DNA of 64,000 nucleotides. It comes from a bacterium. Its GTDB lineage: Bacteria; Acidobacteriota; Polarisedimenticolia; Polarisedimenticolales; Polarisedimenticolaceae. The stretch is from assembly GCA_024226515.1 (NCBI GenBank), contig JAAELQ010000305.1:54649-118648 (forward strand). Direction: 5' to 3'. Shown here piece by piece: positions 27,875 through 37,049 of the stretch. The notes beneath the pieces were generated by a model that had not been told where the DNA came from, did not search any database, and saw only the letters and a list, made by a program, of their open reading frames with translations. Each line of letters starts with the position of its first letter. Position 1 is the stretch's first letter. The position numbers and the translations under genes are program-made.

Positions 27875-29103
27875 GCGACGGAACGACGGATCGGGACGAC
27901 ATGTTTGCCGGCATCGACGAGATCGCCGACGATCTGCGCTGCGGCAAGACGATCATCCTGCTCGATGACGAGGATCGCGAGAACGAGGGCGACCTCGTCT
28001 GCGCCGCAGAGCACGTCACGCCCGAGGCGGTGAACTTCATGGCGATGCACGGCCGCGGACTGATCTGTATGCCGATGACCGGCGAGCGTCTGGCCGAGCT
28101 CGACATCCCGCAGATGGTGCACCACAACACGGCGCAGCGCGGAACGGCCTTCAGCGTCTCGATCGAGGCGCGGCGCGAGATCACGACCGGCATCTCCGCC
28201 GCCGACCGGGCCAAGACGATCCGTGTCGCGGTCGATCCGAAGACGAAGCCGAGCGACCTCGCGCGCCCGGGGCACGTGTTTCCGTTGGAGGCGCGGCCCG
28301 GCGGCGTGCTCAAACGCGCGGGCCACACCGAGGCGTCGGTGGACCTGTGCCGCATGGCGGGGCTGCAGCCCGCGGCCGTGATCTGCGAGATCATGAACCC
28401 GGACGGCTCGATGGCGCGCCGTGACCAGCTGGTCGAGTTCGCCCGCACGCACGGGTTGCGCATGACGTCGATCGCGAAGGTGATCGGTCACCGGATGCGT
28501 CACGAGCGGCTCGTGGAGCGCGTCGCGTCGCCGGACCTGCCGACCGACCTCGGCAAGTGGAAGATCCACGCGTTTCGCTCGGAGCTCGAAGAGATCACGC
28601 ACGTCGCTCTCGTGATGGGAGATCCCGGGCCCGAAGACCCCGTGCTCGTTCGCGTGCACTCACAGTGCCTGACCGGCGACGTGTTCGGCTCGACGCGCTG
28701 CGACTGCGGGCCGCAGCTTCACGAGGCGATGGAGCGCATCGCGGCCGAGGGCGTCGGCGCGATCCTCTATTTGCGGCAAGAGGGGCGCGGAATCGGGCTG
28801 GCGAACAAGCTGCGAGCCTACGAGCTGCAGGACCGGCACGACAAGGACACCGTCGAGGCCAACCTCGCTCTCGGCTTCAAGGCCGACGTGCGTGACTACG
28901 GCGTCGGTGCCCAGATCCTCTACGACCTCGGGATTCGCCGGCTGCGCCTCATGACGAACAACATGGGCAAGTACGTGGGTTTGACGGGCTACGGCCTCGA
29001 GATCGTCGAGCGCGTCTCGATCGAGCTTCCGGCGAACAAGGACAATCGCGAGTACCTGCGCACCAAGAAGCTCAAGATGGGCCACCTCCTGCGCTCCGTC
29101 TAG
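27871..29103 (+). CDS. ribBA: Bifunctional DHBP synthase / GTP cyclohydrolase II
   Basis: 410 residues. The RibB part has DDEDRENEGDLVCAAEHV and HTEASVDLCRMAG; the RibA part has the zinc motif CLTGDVFGSTRCDCG and RQEGRGIGLANKL with the Arg/Tyr catalytic region. It supplies both riboflavin precursors. The expected fourth gene ribH (lumazine synthase) does not follow; ffh does, so ribH must be elsewhere. Confidence 0.95.
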   Translation: MSDGTTDRDDMFAGIDEIADDLRCGKTIILLDDEDRENEGDLVCAAEHVTPEAVNFMAMHGRGLICMPMTGERLAELDIPQMVHHNTAQRGTAFSVSIEARREITTGISAADRAKTIRVAVDPKTKPSDLARPGHVFPLEARPGGVLKRAGHTEASVDLCRMAGLQPAAVICEIMNPDGSMARRDQLVEFARTHGLRMTSIAKVIGHRMRHERLVERVASPDLPTDLGKWKIHAFRSELEEITHVALVMGDPGPEDPVLVRVHSQCLTGDVFGSTRCDCGPQLHEAMERIAAEGVGAILYLRQEGRGIGLANKLRAYELQDRHDKDTVEANLALGFKADVRDYGVGAQILYDLGIRRLRLMTNNMGKYVGLTGYGLEIVERVSIELPANKDNREYLRTKKLKMGHLLRSV

Positions 29104-29152
29104 GCCGCCCGCTAAAGCTCACAAACAGAAAGGCTTACGAGACTCGGGCGAG

Positions 29153-29181
29153 TGGACGGCTCGCCGGGGTGTCGCTATAAT
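29153..29181 (+). promoter_or_regulatory. Sigma-70-type promoter for the ffh-rplS operon
   Basis: TGGACG (29153-29158) and a perfect TATAAT (29176-29181) are 17 bases apart, 47 bases before the ffh start. It is the best -10 box seen in the window and heads a translation/secretion operon. Confidence 0.65.
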
Positions 29182-29227
29182 CCGGCCTTCCTTCGTATCC
29201 CGGTAGGGTTCAAGCAGGAGATTCCGC

Positions 29228-30568
29228 GTGTTCGAGACGCTCTCGGATCGCCTACAGGGCGTATTCCGCAAGCTCAGCGGCCAGGCTCGCATCAACGAGA
29301 CTGTGCTCAAGGAGGCCCTGCGCGAGGTCCGTCTGGCGCTGCTCGAAGCGGACGTCCACGTCGGCGTCGTCAAGGCGCTGCTCTCCGCGGTACGCGAGAA
29401 GGCCCTCGGCGAAGACGTCCTCAAGAGCCTCTCGCCCGGACAGCAGGTCGTGGCGATCGTCCGCGACGAGCTTGTTGCGCTGCTCGGCGAGGGCGAGGCG
29501 GCCAACCTCCGTTTCGCGTCGAAGCCTCCCACGATCGTTCTGATCGTCGGGCTTCAGGGATCGGGTAAGACGACCACCGCCGCGAAGCTCGGTGGCTGGC
29601 TCAAGAAGTCCGGGCGCTACCCCTACCTCGTGCCGGCGGACATCTACCGGCCGGCCGCCATCGAGCAGCTCGTGCGCGTCGGGCAGTCGATCGGGTTGAA
29701 GGTCTACGAGCACGACGGATCGCAACAGCCGCTCGAGATCGCCAAGCAGGGCGTGTTCGAGGCGCGCCGCTCCGGGTTCGACACCGTGATCATCGACACC
29801 GCCGGCCGGCTGCACATCGACGACACGTTGATGGACGAGTTGCGCGGGCTGAAGGGAGAGCTCGCGCCGAGCGAGATCCTGTTCGTTGCCGACGCGATGA
29901 CGGGGCAGGACGCCGTGCGTTCCGCGGGGGAGTTCCACGAGGCGCTGGAGCTGACCGGTGTGGTCCTGACCAAGATGGACGGCGACGCCCGCGGTGGCGC
30001 GGCGCTATCGATCCGCCACGTCACCGGCGTTCCGATCAAGTTCGTCGGAACGGGCGAGCGGCCGACCGAGTTCGAGCCGTTCCATCCGGACCGGATGGTC
30101 GGGCGCGTCCTGGGCATGGGCGACGTCCTGACGCTGATCGAGAAGGCGGAAGAGGTCGTCGACGAGAAAGAGGCTCGCGCGCTCGAGAAGAAGATGCGGA
30201 AGAACGAGTTCACGCTCGAGGACTTCCGCTCCCAGATGAAGATGGTGCGCAAGATGGGCCCGCTGTCCAGTGTGGTCGGGATGCTCCCCGGGATGTCCCA
30301 CATCAAGGAGAGCGATCTGGACACCAAGGCGGTGACGCGGGTGATGGCCATCGTGGACTCGATGACGCCGAAGGAGCGACGGGCGCCCCAGCTTCTCAAC
30401 GGCAGTCGCAAGAAGCGGATCGCCCGGGGCTCGGGACAGACCGTGCCGGAGATCAACCGCCTGCTCAAGCAGTTCGCCCAGATGAAGCGAATGATGAAGA
30501 CGCTGAAGACCGCCGGAAAGGGCGGCCGGAAAGGTGGCCGCGGCGGGCTGCCGTTTCTCGGACGATAG
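29228..30568 (+). CDS. ffh: Signal recognition particle GTPase Ffh
   Basis: 446 residues from GTG 29228. N-domain (LKEALREVRLALLEADVHVGVV), G-domain with VGLQGSGKTTTAAKL, DIYRPAAIEQL, DTAGRLHIDD and TKMDGDARGG, and a Met-rich M-domain with VVGMLPGM and SGQTVPEINRLLKQF, which bind signal peptides and 4.5S RNA. It ends in a basic Gly/Lys tail. No SRP RNA gene was recognised nearby. It leads into rpsP as in many bacteria. Confidence 0.97.
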   Translation: MFETLSDRLQGVFRKLSGQARINETVLKEALREVRLALLEADVHVGVVKALLSAVREKALGEDVLKSLSPGQQVVAIVRDELVALLGEGEAANLRFASKPPTIVLIVGLQGSGKTTTAAKLGGWLKKSGRYPYLVPADIYRPAAIEQLVRVGQSIGLKVYEHDGSQQPLEIAKQGVFEARRSGFDTVIIDTAGRLHIDDTLMDELRGLKGELAPSEILFVADAMTGQDAVRSAGEFHEALELTGVVLTKMDGDARGGAALSIRHVTGVPIKFVGTGERPTEFEPFHPDRMVGRVLGMGDVLTLIEKAEEVVDEKEARALEKKMRKNEFTLEDFRSQMKMVRKMGPLSSVVGMLPGMSHIKESDLDTKAVTRVMAIVDSMTPKERRAPQLLNGSRKKRIARGSGQTVPEINRLLKQFAQMKRMMKTLKTAGKGGRKGGRGGLPFLGR

Positions 30569-30576
30569 GCTATAGT
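30548..30576 (+). promoter_or_regulatory. Candidate internal promoter before rpsP
   Basis: CTGCCG (30548-30553) and TATAGT (30571-30576) with 17-base spacing span the ffh stop codon. The -10 has five of six consensus bases; the -35 is weak. It would let ribosomal protein genes be expressed independently of ffh. Confidence 0.4.
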
Positions 30577-30615
30577 GTGCCGGATTGGGCGCCCTGGCGC
30601 CGGGAGGAGTATGAC

Positions 30616-30864
30616 GTGTTGAAGATTCGCCTGCGTCGGATGGGATCCAAGCAGGACGCCTTTTACCGGGTTGTCGTATCCGACGCGCGACTGCGGCCGA
30701 CTGGCCGTTTCGTGGAGATTCTCGGCACTTACGACCCGGGCAAGGACCCTGCTGCGGTGAAGATCGACGTCTCGCGCGCCGACGAGTGGATCAGCAAGGG
30801 TGCGCACCCGTCCCCGACGGTCAAGCGGCTCCTGCACCGGGCCCGCACCACCGCCGAGGCCTGA
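30616..30864 (+). CDS. rpsP: 30S ribosomal protein S16
   Basis: 82 residues from GTG 30616, the codon after which TTG encodes the usual Leu of the S16 N-terminus (LKIRLRRMGSKQDAFYRVVV). GGGAGG lies eight bases upstream. The core GRFVEILGTYDPGKDP and DEWISKGAHPSPTVKRLL are diagnostic. First gene of the classic rpsP-khpA-rimM-trmD-rplS cluster. Confidence 0.95.
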   Translation: MLKIRLRRMGSKQDAFYRVVVSDARLRPTGRFVEILGTYDPGKDPAAVKIDVSRADEWISKGAHPSPTVKRLLHRARTTAEA

Positions 30865-30912
30865 CCTGCCCGCGGTCTCCGACCGCACCGCGGGCGCTGA
30901 CGGTCGCCGCCG

Positions 30913-31143
30913 ATGAAAGAGCTGCTGGAGTTGATCGCTCGCGCCTTGGTGGACCAGCCGGACGAGGTCCGGGTCACCGAGGTGGACAGCGAAGAAGCCA
31001 CGGTGCTCGAATTGCGCGTTGCGCCCGAGGACCTGGGAAAGGTCATCGGAAAGCAGGGCCGCACGGCGAGGTCGATCCGGACTATTCTGGCCTCGTCGGG
31101 CAAGAAACAGCGTAAGCGAATTGTCTTCGAGATCATCGAGTGA
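30913..31143 (+). CDS. khpA: KH-domain RNA-binding protein KhpA (YlqC family)
   Basis: 76 residues, a single type II KH domain with the nucleic-acid-contacting GKQGR loop in GKVIGKQGRTARSIRTIL. In other bacteria KhpA pairs with KhpB/Jag in RNA-based control of cell division. Its position between rpsP and rimM is conserved. Confidence 0.92.
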   Translation: MKELLELIARALVDQPDEVRVTEVDSEEATVLELRVAPEDLGKVIGKQGRTARSIRTILASSGKKQRKRIVFEIIE

Positions 31144-31717
31144 CGCCGGCGGGCTGCGGCTCCGCGTCGGGCGTGTCGCCGGGCACCGCGGGGGCAAGGG
31201 CGAGCTGACCGTGCGAGTCTCCGCGGGAGAGGCGTTGCCGTGGGTCGGTGTCGAACAGGTTCTCGTGGGACGCGACGAGGAAGATTGTGCGACGTATCAG
31301 GTCGAGGCGTCGCGCGGGTATTCGGATCGGCTGGTGCTGAAGCTGGCGGGGATCGACGACGCGTCGGCCGCCGCGGATCTGAAAGGGAAGATCGTGCAGG
31401 TCGAAGAGTCCAGCGCGCCGCAGCTGCCCGAGGGACGCTACTACGCGGCCACGTTGGTCGGCATGAGCGTGCGCGACGAGTCGCACGGGCGGCTGGGCTT
31501 CGTTCGCGACCTGCTTCCGACCGCAGGCATCGACCTGCTGGTCGTGGGCGCCAAGGCTCGCGACGCGTCGCTCCAGGGCGACGACGAGAACGAGATCCTG
31601 ATCCCGTTCGCCGACGAGATCGTGCTGGATGTCGATTGCGACGCCGGCGAGATTCGCGTACGCGTGCCGGAGGGGCTCGTCGAGTTGAACGCGGCCGACG
31701 AGGAGCCGTCGGCATGA
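31121..31717 (+). CDS. rimM: Ribosome maturation factor RimM
   Basis: RimM assists 30S head assembly by binding S19. The N-terminal barrel begins at LRVGRVAGHRGGKGELTVRV and the PRC-barrel follows from about residue 105 (PEGRYYAATLVGMSV). No ATG or GTG fits: the given start is TTG 31121, inside khpA; CTG 31154, just before LRLRVG, is the alternative and would give a shorter N-terminus. The stop overlaps trmD (ATGA). Identity is sure; the start is not. Confidence 0.88.
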   Translation: MSSRSSSDAGGLRLRVGRVAGHRGGKGELTVRVSAGEALPWVGVEQVLVGRDEEDCATYQVEASRGYSDRLVLKLAGIDDASAAADLKGKIVQVEESSAPQLPEGRYYAATLVGMSVRDESHGRLGFVRDLLPTAGIDLLVVGAKARDASLQGDDENEILIPFADEIVLDVDCDAGEIRVRVPEGLVELNAADEEPSA

Positions 31718-32409
31718 TTTTCGACGTCGTCACGATGTTCCCGGGTATGTTCGCCGGACCGCTGCAGGACAGCATCCTGGCTCGCGCGCGGCGCAGCGGA
31801 CGGATTGCCGTCCGGCTGCACGAGTTGCGGCGCTGGGGTGTCGGACCGCACCGGGTCGTCGATTCTCCCCCGTACGGCGGGGGGGGAGGCATGATCTTGC
31901 GTCCCGAGCCCGTCTTCGGGGCGGTGGACTGGATCCGCGAGGCCTATCCCGAGCCGAACGAGCGGATCGTGCTCCTCTCGCCGCAGGGTTCCCGGCTCGA
32001 CCACCCGACCGCCGAGCGGTTGGCGCGGTACCGGCGGCTGATCATGATCTGCGGCCGGTACGAGGGGGTCGACGAGCGGGTCCGGGAGGACCTCGCGGAC
32101 GAGGAGCTCAGCGTCGGGGATATGGTCCTGACGGGTGGTGAGCTCCCGGCGCTCGTGGCCGTAGATGCTGTTTCTCGCTTGATTCCAGGGGTTTTGGGCC
32201 GTGCAGGGGCGGCCGATGATGACTCATTTGCAGATGGGCTACTTGACTCCCCATATTACACCAGGCCGGAGGTATTCCGGGGGTCAAGAGTGCCGGAGAT
32301 CCTGCTCTCCGGCGATCACGGTGCCGTGGCGCGCTGGCGGGCTGAGAAGGCCAGGCAGGCGACGCGGGACAAAAGGCCCGATTTGCTCGACAGGCAGGAC
32401 GGTCCCTGA
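31714..32409 (+). CDS. trmD: tRNA (guanine-37-N1)-methyltransferase
   Basis: 231 residues. SPOUT-knot signatures are DVVTMFPGMF, DSPPYGGGGGMILRPEPVF, LLSPQG, ICGRYEGVDERV and GDMVLTGGELPALVAVDAVSRLIPGVLG; YYTRPEVFRG is the substrate loop. It makes m1G37, preventing frameshifts. Bases about 32160-32290 are visibly less GC-rich than the flanks, though they encode fully conserved sequence. Confidence 0.96.
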   Translation: MIFDVVTMFPGMFAGPLQDSILARARRSGRIAVRLHELRRWGVGPHRVVDSPPYGGGGGMILRPEPVFGAVDWIREAYPEPNERIVLLSPQGSRLDHPTAERLARYRRLIMICGRYEGVDERVREDLADEELSVGDMVLTGGELPALVAVDAVSRLIPGVLGRAGAADDDSFADGLLDSPYYTRPEVFRGSRVPEILLSGDHGAVARWRAEKARQATRDKRPDLLDRQDGP

Positions 32410-32435
32410 AGGACCGACCTGGAGCGGAGGTAGAC

Positions 32436-32786
32436 ATGGACCTGATTCAGAGCATCGACGCCGAGGGGTTGAAGCCGGAATTGCCCGGTTTCCGTGCTGG
32501 CGATCGAGTGCGCGTGCACGTACGGGTCGTTGAGGGCGAGAAGTCGCGCACCCAGGTTTTCGAGGGTGACGTGATCGCGCGACAGGGCGGAGAGGGTCTG
32601 CGGGCCACGTTCGCCGTACGCAAGACCTCGGGCGGTGTCGGTGTCGAGCGGGTGTTCCCGCTTCATTCGCCGAACGTCCAGAGGATCGAAGTCGTGCGCC
32701 GTGGGCGTGTGCGTCGCGGAAAGTTGTTCTTCCTGCGCAAACTGCGCGGCAAGAAGGCGAGGATTCGCGAGTTGCGAGTCCGCTGA
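32436..32786 (+). CDS. rplS: 50S ribosomal protein L19
   Basis: 116 residues; FRAGDRVRVHVRVVEGEKSRTQVFEGDVIAR and GVERVFPLHSPNVQRIEVVRRG are diagnostic for L19, which bridges the subunits. GGAGGT stands just upstream of the ATG. Last gene of the ribosomal cluster; a TPR gene follows after 50 bases. Confidence 0.96.
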   Translation: MDLIQSIDAEGLKPELPGFRAGDRVRVHVRVVEGEKSRTQVFEGDVIARQGGEGLRATFAVRKTSGGVGVERVFPLHSPNVQRIEVVRRGRVRRGKLFFLRKLRGKKARIRELRVR

Positions 32787-32836
32787 GAGGACCGGCCGGG
32801 CGCGGGGCATGCCTGCGTTTCCGGTAGGGGGCCTAC

Positions 32837-35560
32837 ATGGCGTTGAGTCGACACAAGAAGCTGCAATCCGCCGAGCGGTTGCTCAAGCAGGGCAAGGTGC
32901 AGGCGGCACTGGGCGAGCTGGAGCGGTTGGCGGGCAGTGCCCCGAGCGATCTGCTGACGCTCAACCGAATGGGTGACCTGCTCGCGCGCCAGGGACGGAA
33001 GTCCGAGGCCGCCGGCTACTACCAGCAGGTCGCCGCGCAGTTCACGCGCCAGGGTTTCTACCCCAAGGCAGTCGCGATCCGGAAGAAGGTCCTCCGCCTC
33101 GATGCCAAGAATTGCGAATCACTGCTGCAGCTCGGCGATCTCTACGTCAAACAGAACCTACCGGGCGAGGCGCGGAAGTACTTCTTGCGGGCGGCCGACG
33201 AGTTCGTCCAGATCAAGGACTTCAGTCAGGCGCGCGACGTGTACGAACGTCTCGTGTCGCTCGAGCCGAACGACGTGCGGCACAAGGCCCGCCTGGCGGA
33301 GGCGAGGGCAGCCGAGGGCGACCGCGAGCGTGGCGGAGAAGAGCTGCTCGAGCTCGCGCACACTCTCCTGGCGTCGGGCAAGCCCGAGGACGCCGAGCGC
33401 ACCTATCGCCGCGCGGGCGAGCTGCTCGACGCCCGTCCCGAGCCGCTCGTGGGCGTGGCCAACTGCCTCACCGAGTCGGGGCAGGAGGGCCAGGCGCTGA
33501 CCATGCTCCAGGAAGTCATGGAGCAGCGACCCGGTGATGCCGTGCTGCTCGGCGAGGTCGTCCTACGCCTGGAGCGCGGTGGCCGGTTCGACGAGGCGAT
33601 GACGCTGCTCAGTGGCGAGAACGGCGAGCGCGTGCCGCGCGCCCTGTTCGAACGCGTCCTGTCCTGGCATCTCGAACAGGGCACGGATGGTGAATTCTGG
33701 GACCGGTTCGATCCGGTGCTGGACTCCTGGTGCGAGAAGGGCCGTGCCGCTCGCGGCGCGGAGATCCTGAGCGCGCTGGGCAATGCCGAGGACGACGGCC
33801 ACACCCCCGCGTTGCGGCGCGGGGTGGAGCTCTGCCGTGCTTCCGGCGACACGTCGGGGCAGGCCAGGTTGCTCGAGAGATTGGTATCGGCGTGGGTCGC
33901 TCGTTCGATGCACAAGGAGGCATCGGCCGCGCTCGACCAGCTGCGCGCGATCGAACCGCAGTCCCCGATGCTCGAGGGAGCCGGCGGGGGCGCCCCCACG
34001 CTGGACGCCGCGTCGCTCCCGTCCGTCGAGGACGACGGCGACACGACCCCCGAGCTTCCCGAGGATGCGGAGACGCCCGCGGTACCGCTCGGCCCCAACG
34101 ACGAGGAATTCGTCACGGGTCGCCTGACGCAGGCCGAGATCCTCGAGAAGTACGGCCTGAAGGATCAGGCTCTGGAGCAGATTCGAGAGGCCGTGGACCG
34201 CTTCCCCGGCCACCTCAAGGCGCAGGAGCGGCGTGTCGCGTTGCTGCGCGGATCGAACAATCAGTCCGACCTCCGCGCCGCCCTCATCGGCGTCGCGCTT
34301 GCCATGCGCGCGTCCGGCGAGTCCGAGCAGGCGCTACCGCTCGTGCTGGAGGCCAACCGCTTGAAGCCTTTCCGGCAGGCCTCCGCGCAGGACCTGGAAC
34401 GACTTGCCATCTTGCCCGACGACCTGCGTTCGCTGCTGGCCGTGCGCCGCGCTGGGCCCGCGGCCGATATGGCGACCGAGGTCGCCGTCGAGATGCCGGT
34501 CGACGTGCCGGTGGTCGAGATTCCCGAGATGCCCGCTCCCGCGCCGGCCCCGGCCCCGGTCGCCGAGATTCCGACCGCCGCCGCGACACCGCCAACGGCT
34601 CCGAACGTTCCCGAATCGAAGCCCGGTGAGATGGTCCTGATCGACTTCGACGCCATGGAAGGCGGGGAAGAGGCCGAAGAGGCCGAAGAACTGCCCGTGG
34701 AGGCTCTCGCGCCGCCGGAGGCGGTCGTCGAGGCGCCGCCCGCGGTCTCTGTAGCACCGCCGGCCCCCGCGCCGGCCGCGCTCTCCGTGCCCGAGGTCGC
34801 GGCGTCGGCCGCCACGACCGGAGCACGCGAGCCGGCCGAGGAGATGCTGGGCGAGATCCGTCACTATCTGGACGCCGGCTTCGTCGACGACGCGCGGCGC
34901 AAGGTCGACGCGTTGCGCACGCTGGGCTACGGCGGCGACGCCCTGGGAGTGCTCGAACAGGCGCTCGACTCCGCCGGCGGCGTGGACGCCGAACCGGTGG
35001 CCGCGCCGGACGACGCCGCTATCGACATCTTCGATGACGACGACCTCACCTCGATCACGGCCGCGCTTGAGAATGAGCTGTTCGCGGACGCCGACGAAGC
35101 GCCCGCGCCGGAATCCGAGTCGGAGGAGAGCCTCGAAGACGTCTTCGCCGCGTTCAAGCAGCAGGTCGAGGAAGAGGTCGACAGCGACGACTATCGCACG
35201 CACTACGACCTCGGGATCGCGTACAAGGAGATGGGGCTGATCGACGAGGCGATCGCGGAGTTCCAGACCTCGATCAAGGCGCCCGAACTGCTACGCGACG
35301 GCTGCACCATGCTCGCGATGTGCCATCGCGACCGCAACGAACTCTCCGATGCCGTCGAGTGGTATCGCAAGGCGGTCGAGGCCCCCGGCCGCGATCCCGA
35401 TGCGCTCAGCGGTCTGCGCTACGACCTGGCGGAGACGCTGTTGCTCGCCGGCGATCAGGACGCGGCGCTCGACGTGTTCCGCGACGTGCTCGCAGACAAC
35501 CCGGCGTTCCGCGACGTTCAAACACGTGTGGCCGATCTCGAAGGGGCGGTTCGGGCCTGA
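32837..35560 (+). CDS. Large TPR-repeat protein of unknown function
   Basis: 907 residues, no signal peptide or membrane helix. The N-terminal about 370 residues are TPR-like helical repeats (for example NRMGDLLARQGRKSEAAGYY). A second helical block surrounds 430-540, an Ala/Pro-rich and acidic linker spans about 555-660, and the C-terminal about 150 residues return to TPR (HYDLGIAYKEMGLIDEAIAEF). TPR scaffolds mediate protein-protein contacts; no enzymatic motif is visible. It lies between rplS and a degenerate NtrC-like regulator, with no evidence for the partner. Confidence 0.82.
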   Translation: MALSRHKKLQSAERLLKQGKVQAALGELERLAGSAPSDLLTLNRMGDLLARQGRKSEAAGYYQQVAAQFTRQGFYPKAVAIRKKVLRLDAKNCESLLQLGDLYVKQNLPGEARKYFLRAADEFVQIKDFSQARDVYERLVSLEPNDVRHKARLAEARAAEGDRERGGEELLELAHTLLASGKPEDAERTYRRAGELLDARPEPLVGVANCLTESGQEGQALTMLQEVMEQRPGDAVLLGEVVLRLERGGRFDEAMTLLSGENGERVPRALFERVLSWHLEQGTDGEFWDRFDPVLDSWCEKGRAARGAEILSALGNAEDDGHTPALRRGVELCRASGDTSGQARLLERLVSAWVARSMHKEASAALDQLRAIEPQSPMLEGAGGGAPTLDAASLPSVEDDGDTTPELPEDAETPAVPLGPNDEEFVTGRLTQAEILEKYGLKDQALEQIREAVDRFPGHLKAQERRVALLRGSNNQSDLRAALIGVALAMRASGESEQALPLVLEANRLKPFRQASAQDLERLAILPDDLRSLLAVRRAGPAADMATEVAVEMPVDVPVVEIPEMPAPAPAPAPVAEIPTAAATPPTAPNVPESKPGEMVLIDFDAMEGGEEAEEAEELPVEALAPPEAVVEAPPAVSVAPPAPAPAALSVPEVAASAATTGAREPAEEMLGEIRHYLDAGFVDDARRKVDALRTLGYGGDALGVLEQALDSAGGVDAEPVAAPDDAAIDIFDDDDLTSITAALENELFADADEAPAPESESEESLEDVFAAFKQQVEEEVDSDDYRTHYDLGIAYKEMGLIDEAIAEFQTSIKAPELLRDGCTMLAMCHRDRNELSDAVEWYRKAVEAPGRDPDALSGLRYDLAETLLLAGDQDAALDVFRDVLADNPAFRDVQTRVADLEGAVRA

Positions 35561-35605
35561 CCCCGAGGATCCGCTTCTCGGATTCCTTCTCGCATAAAGG
35601 ATGGG

Positions 35606-35611
35606 TATACT
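35606..35611 (+). promoter_or_regulatory. Candidate -10 box before the NtrC-like gene
   Basis: TATACT (35606-35611) lies 58 bases before the start codon in a 109-base gap. No convincing -35 is present at 16-18 bp. An imperfect CCGAG/CTCGG hairpin just upstream could end the TPR transcript. Confidence 0.35.
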
Positions 35612-35669
35612 GCACCGGTCAACGGGCCGGGCGTTGGGCTCGTCCGTGCCGACCTGCGAGGGGAACTCG

Positions 35670-37049
35670 ATGGATCGAACCCAAGCGCTGGTGGTGGATT
35701 GCGACGCAACACTAGGCGACGCGGTCTGCGAAGTACTGGCGCAACGTGGAATCACGGCTCACCATGCGTCCGACAAGGACGAAGCGATGCGGGGGCTCAA
35801 GGACGGTCGTTATGATTTGCTGGTCGTCGACGACGGCTCCGACGGCGGTTCGCCGTCGGAACTGATGCGGGCCGTGTCGGCGCTCGCGAACCCGCCGGTC
35901 GTCGTCACGATCCTCTCGTCCGTCGAACGCGAACGCGTCGCGGCGCAGTTCGACGCGGGCGCGGACGACGTGTTTCGCAAACCGCTGGACGCGTCGCGCC
36001 TCGCACGACTGGCCCTGCGTTGCGAGCGGGAGCTGCATCGCCGCGAGCAGATCGACGGGTTGCGCGCGCGACTCGGCAACTGCACGGGGCACCGCGGTCT
36101 CGTCGGGACATCCCCGGGAATCGTCGCCCTGCGCGAGCGGCTCGAGACCCTCGCGCGCGACACCCGGAACGTCTGGTTCCACGGTGAGGACGGGACGGGC
36201 AAACGGTTTGCAGCCAGGGCGTTGCACGGGCTCGCCCTCGCGGATGAGGCTCCTTTCCGGAGCATCGATTGCGCGTCGCTGCCCGAACAAGCGGCAGCGC
36301 GAGAGGCAGCAATCCGCTCCGCGTTCGAGGCCGCCGCGGGCGGCACGTTGTATCTCGACGGCGCGGCGGAGCTACCGAAAGCAGCCCAGGGCACGCTTCT
36401 GGCGCAGCTCGACCGCAATGCAGGCGTCCGTATGCTCGCCGGGTCGGCGCGTGGCCCGCAGAGCGCGGTCGAGCGGGGGGATCTCACGCCGGATTTCGTC
36501 CGTCGCGTCGCCCAGGTCACGGTTCCCGTCCCCGCGCTGCGCGAGCGAGCGTCGGACCTGCCGCTACTGTTCCAGCATTTCTTGTCGATGATCGTTGCCA
36601 TCAACGCGCTTCCGCCGATTCGCGTCTCTCCGGAGGCGCTGCGCACGCTGACCGCCCACCGCTGGCCGGGAAACGTGAGGGAACTGCGCAACACGGTGGA
36701 ACAGGCCGCGATTCTCGCGCACGACGGTGTGATCGGTCTGCGCGAGTTGCCCGACCTGTCTCCTCCGGGCTCCGGCGATGCCGCGAGTGCAACGTCAGGC
36801 TCGATGGCGGACCGGACGTTCCGCGAGGTCAAGCAGGAGGTCGTGGCACGCTTCGAGCGCGCGTACCTGTGCGAACTGCTCGAACGCTTCGGCGGCAACG
36901 TGACCTCCGCGGCCGGTCAGGCAGGCATGCTCCGTTCGGCGTTACAACGCCTGTTGCGCAAGTACGGACTGAAGTCGGCGGACTTCCGCAAGGGGGCGCG
37001 CAGCGCGTCGTCCACGCGCTCGGCTGCGACGCCGACCCTCGACCGCTGA
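35670..37049 (+). CDS. Degenerate NtrC-like response regulator (receiver, AAA+ remnant, Fis-type HTH)
   Basis: 459 residues from ATG 35670 (GAGGGGA upstream). A receiver-like domain (1-120) has an Asp in VVDDG and RKPLD but a poorly matched acidic pocket. The AAA+ part keeps Walker A GEDGTGKR (172-179) and the arginine-finger region VPALRERASDLPLLFQHFL, but Walker B reads LYLDG with Gly231 where Glu is required, and the loop that should hold GAFTGA is deleted. A C-terminal Fis-type helix-turn-helix remains. It probably cannot remodel sigma-54 polymerase and may act as a plain DNA-binding regulator. Confidence 0.82.
   Translation: MDRTQALVVDCDATLGDAVCEVLAQRGITAHHASDKDEAMRGLKDGRYDLLVVDDGSDGGSPSELMRAVSALANPPVVVTILSSVERERVAAQFDAGADDVFRKPLDASRLARLALRCERELHRREQIDGLRARLGNCTGHRGLVGTSPGIVALRERLETLARDTRNVWFHGEDGTGKRFAARALHGLALADEAPFRSIDCASLPEQAAAREAAIRSAFEAAAGGTLYLDGAAELPKAAQGTLLAQLDRNAGVRMLAGSARGPQSAVERGDLTPDFVRRVAQVTVPVPALRERASDLPLLFQHFLSMIVAINALPPIRVSPEALRTLTAHRWPGNVRELRNTVEQAAILAHDGVIGLRELPDLSPPGSGDAASATSGSMADRTFREVKQEVVARFERAYLCELLERFGGNVTSAAGQAGMLRSALQRLLRKYGLKSADFRKGARSASSTRSAATPTLDR

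Noticed and set aside
32160..32290. Lower-GC patch in trmD, possible recombination tract
   Set aside because: It encodes conserved TrmD sequence in frame on both sides; base composition alone is too weak.
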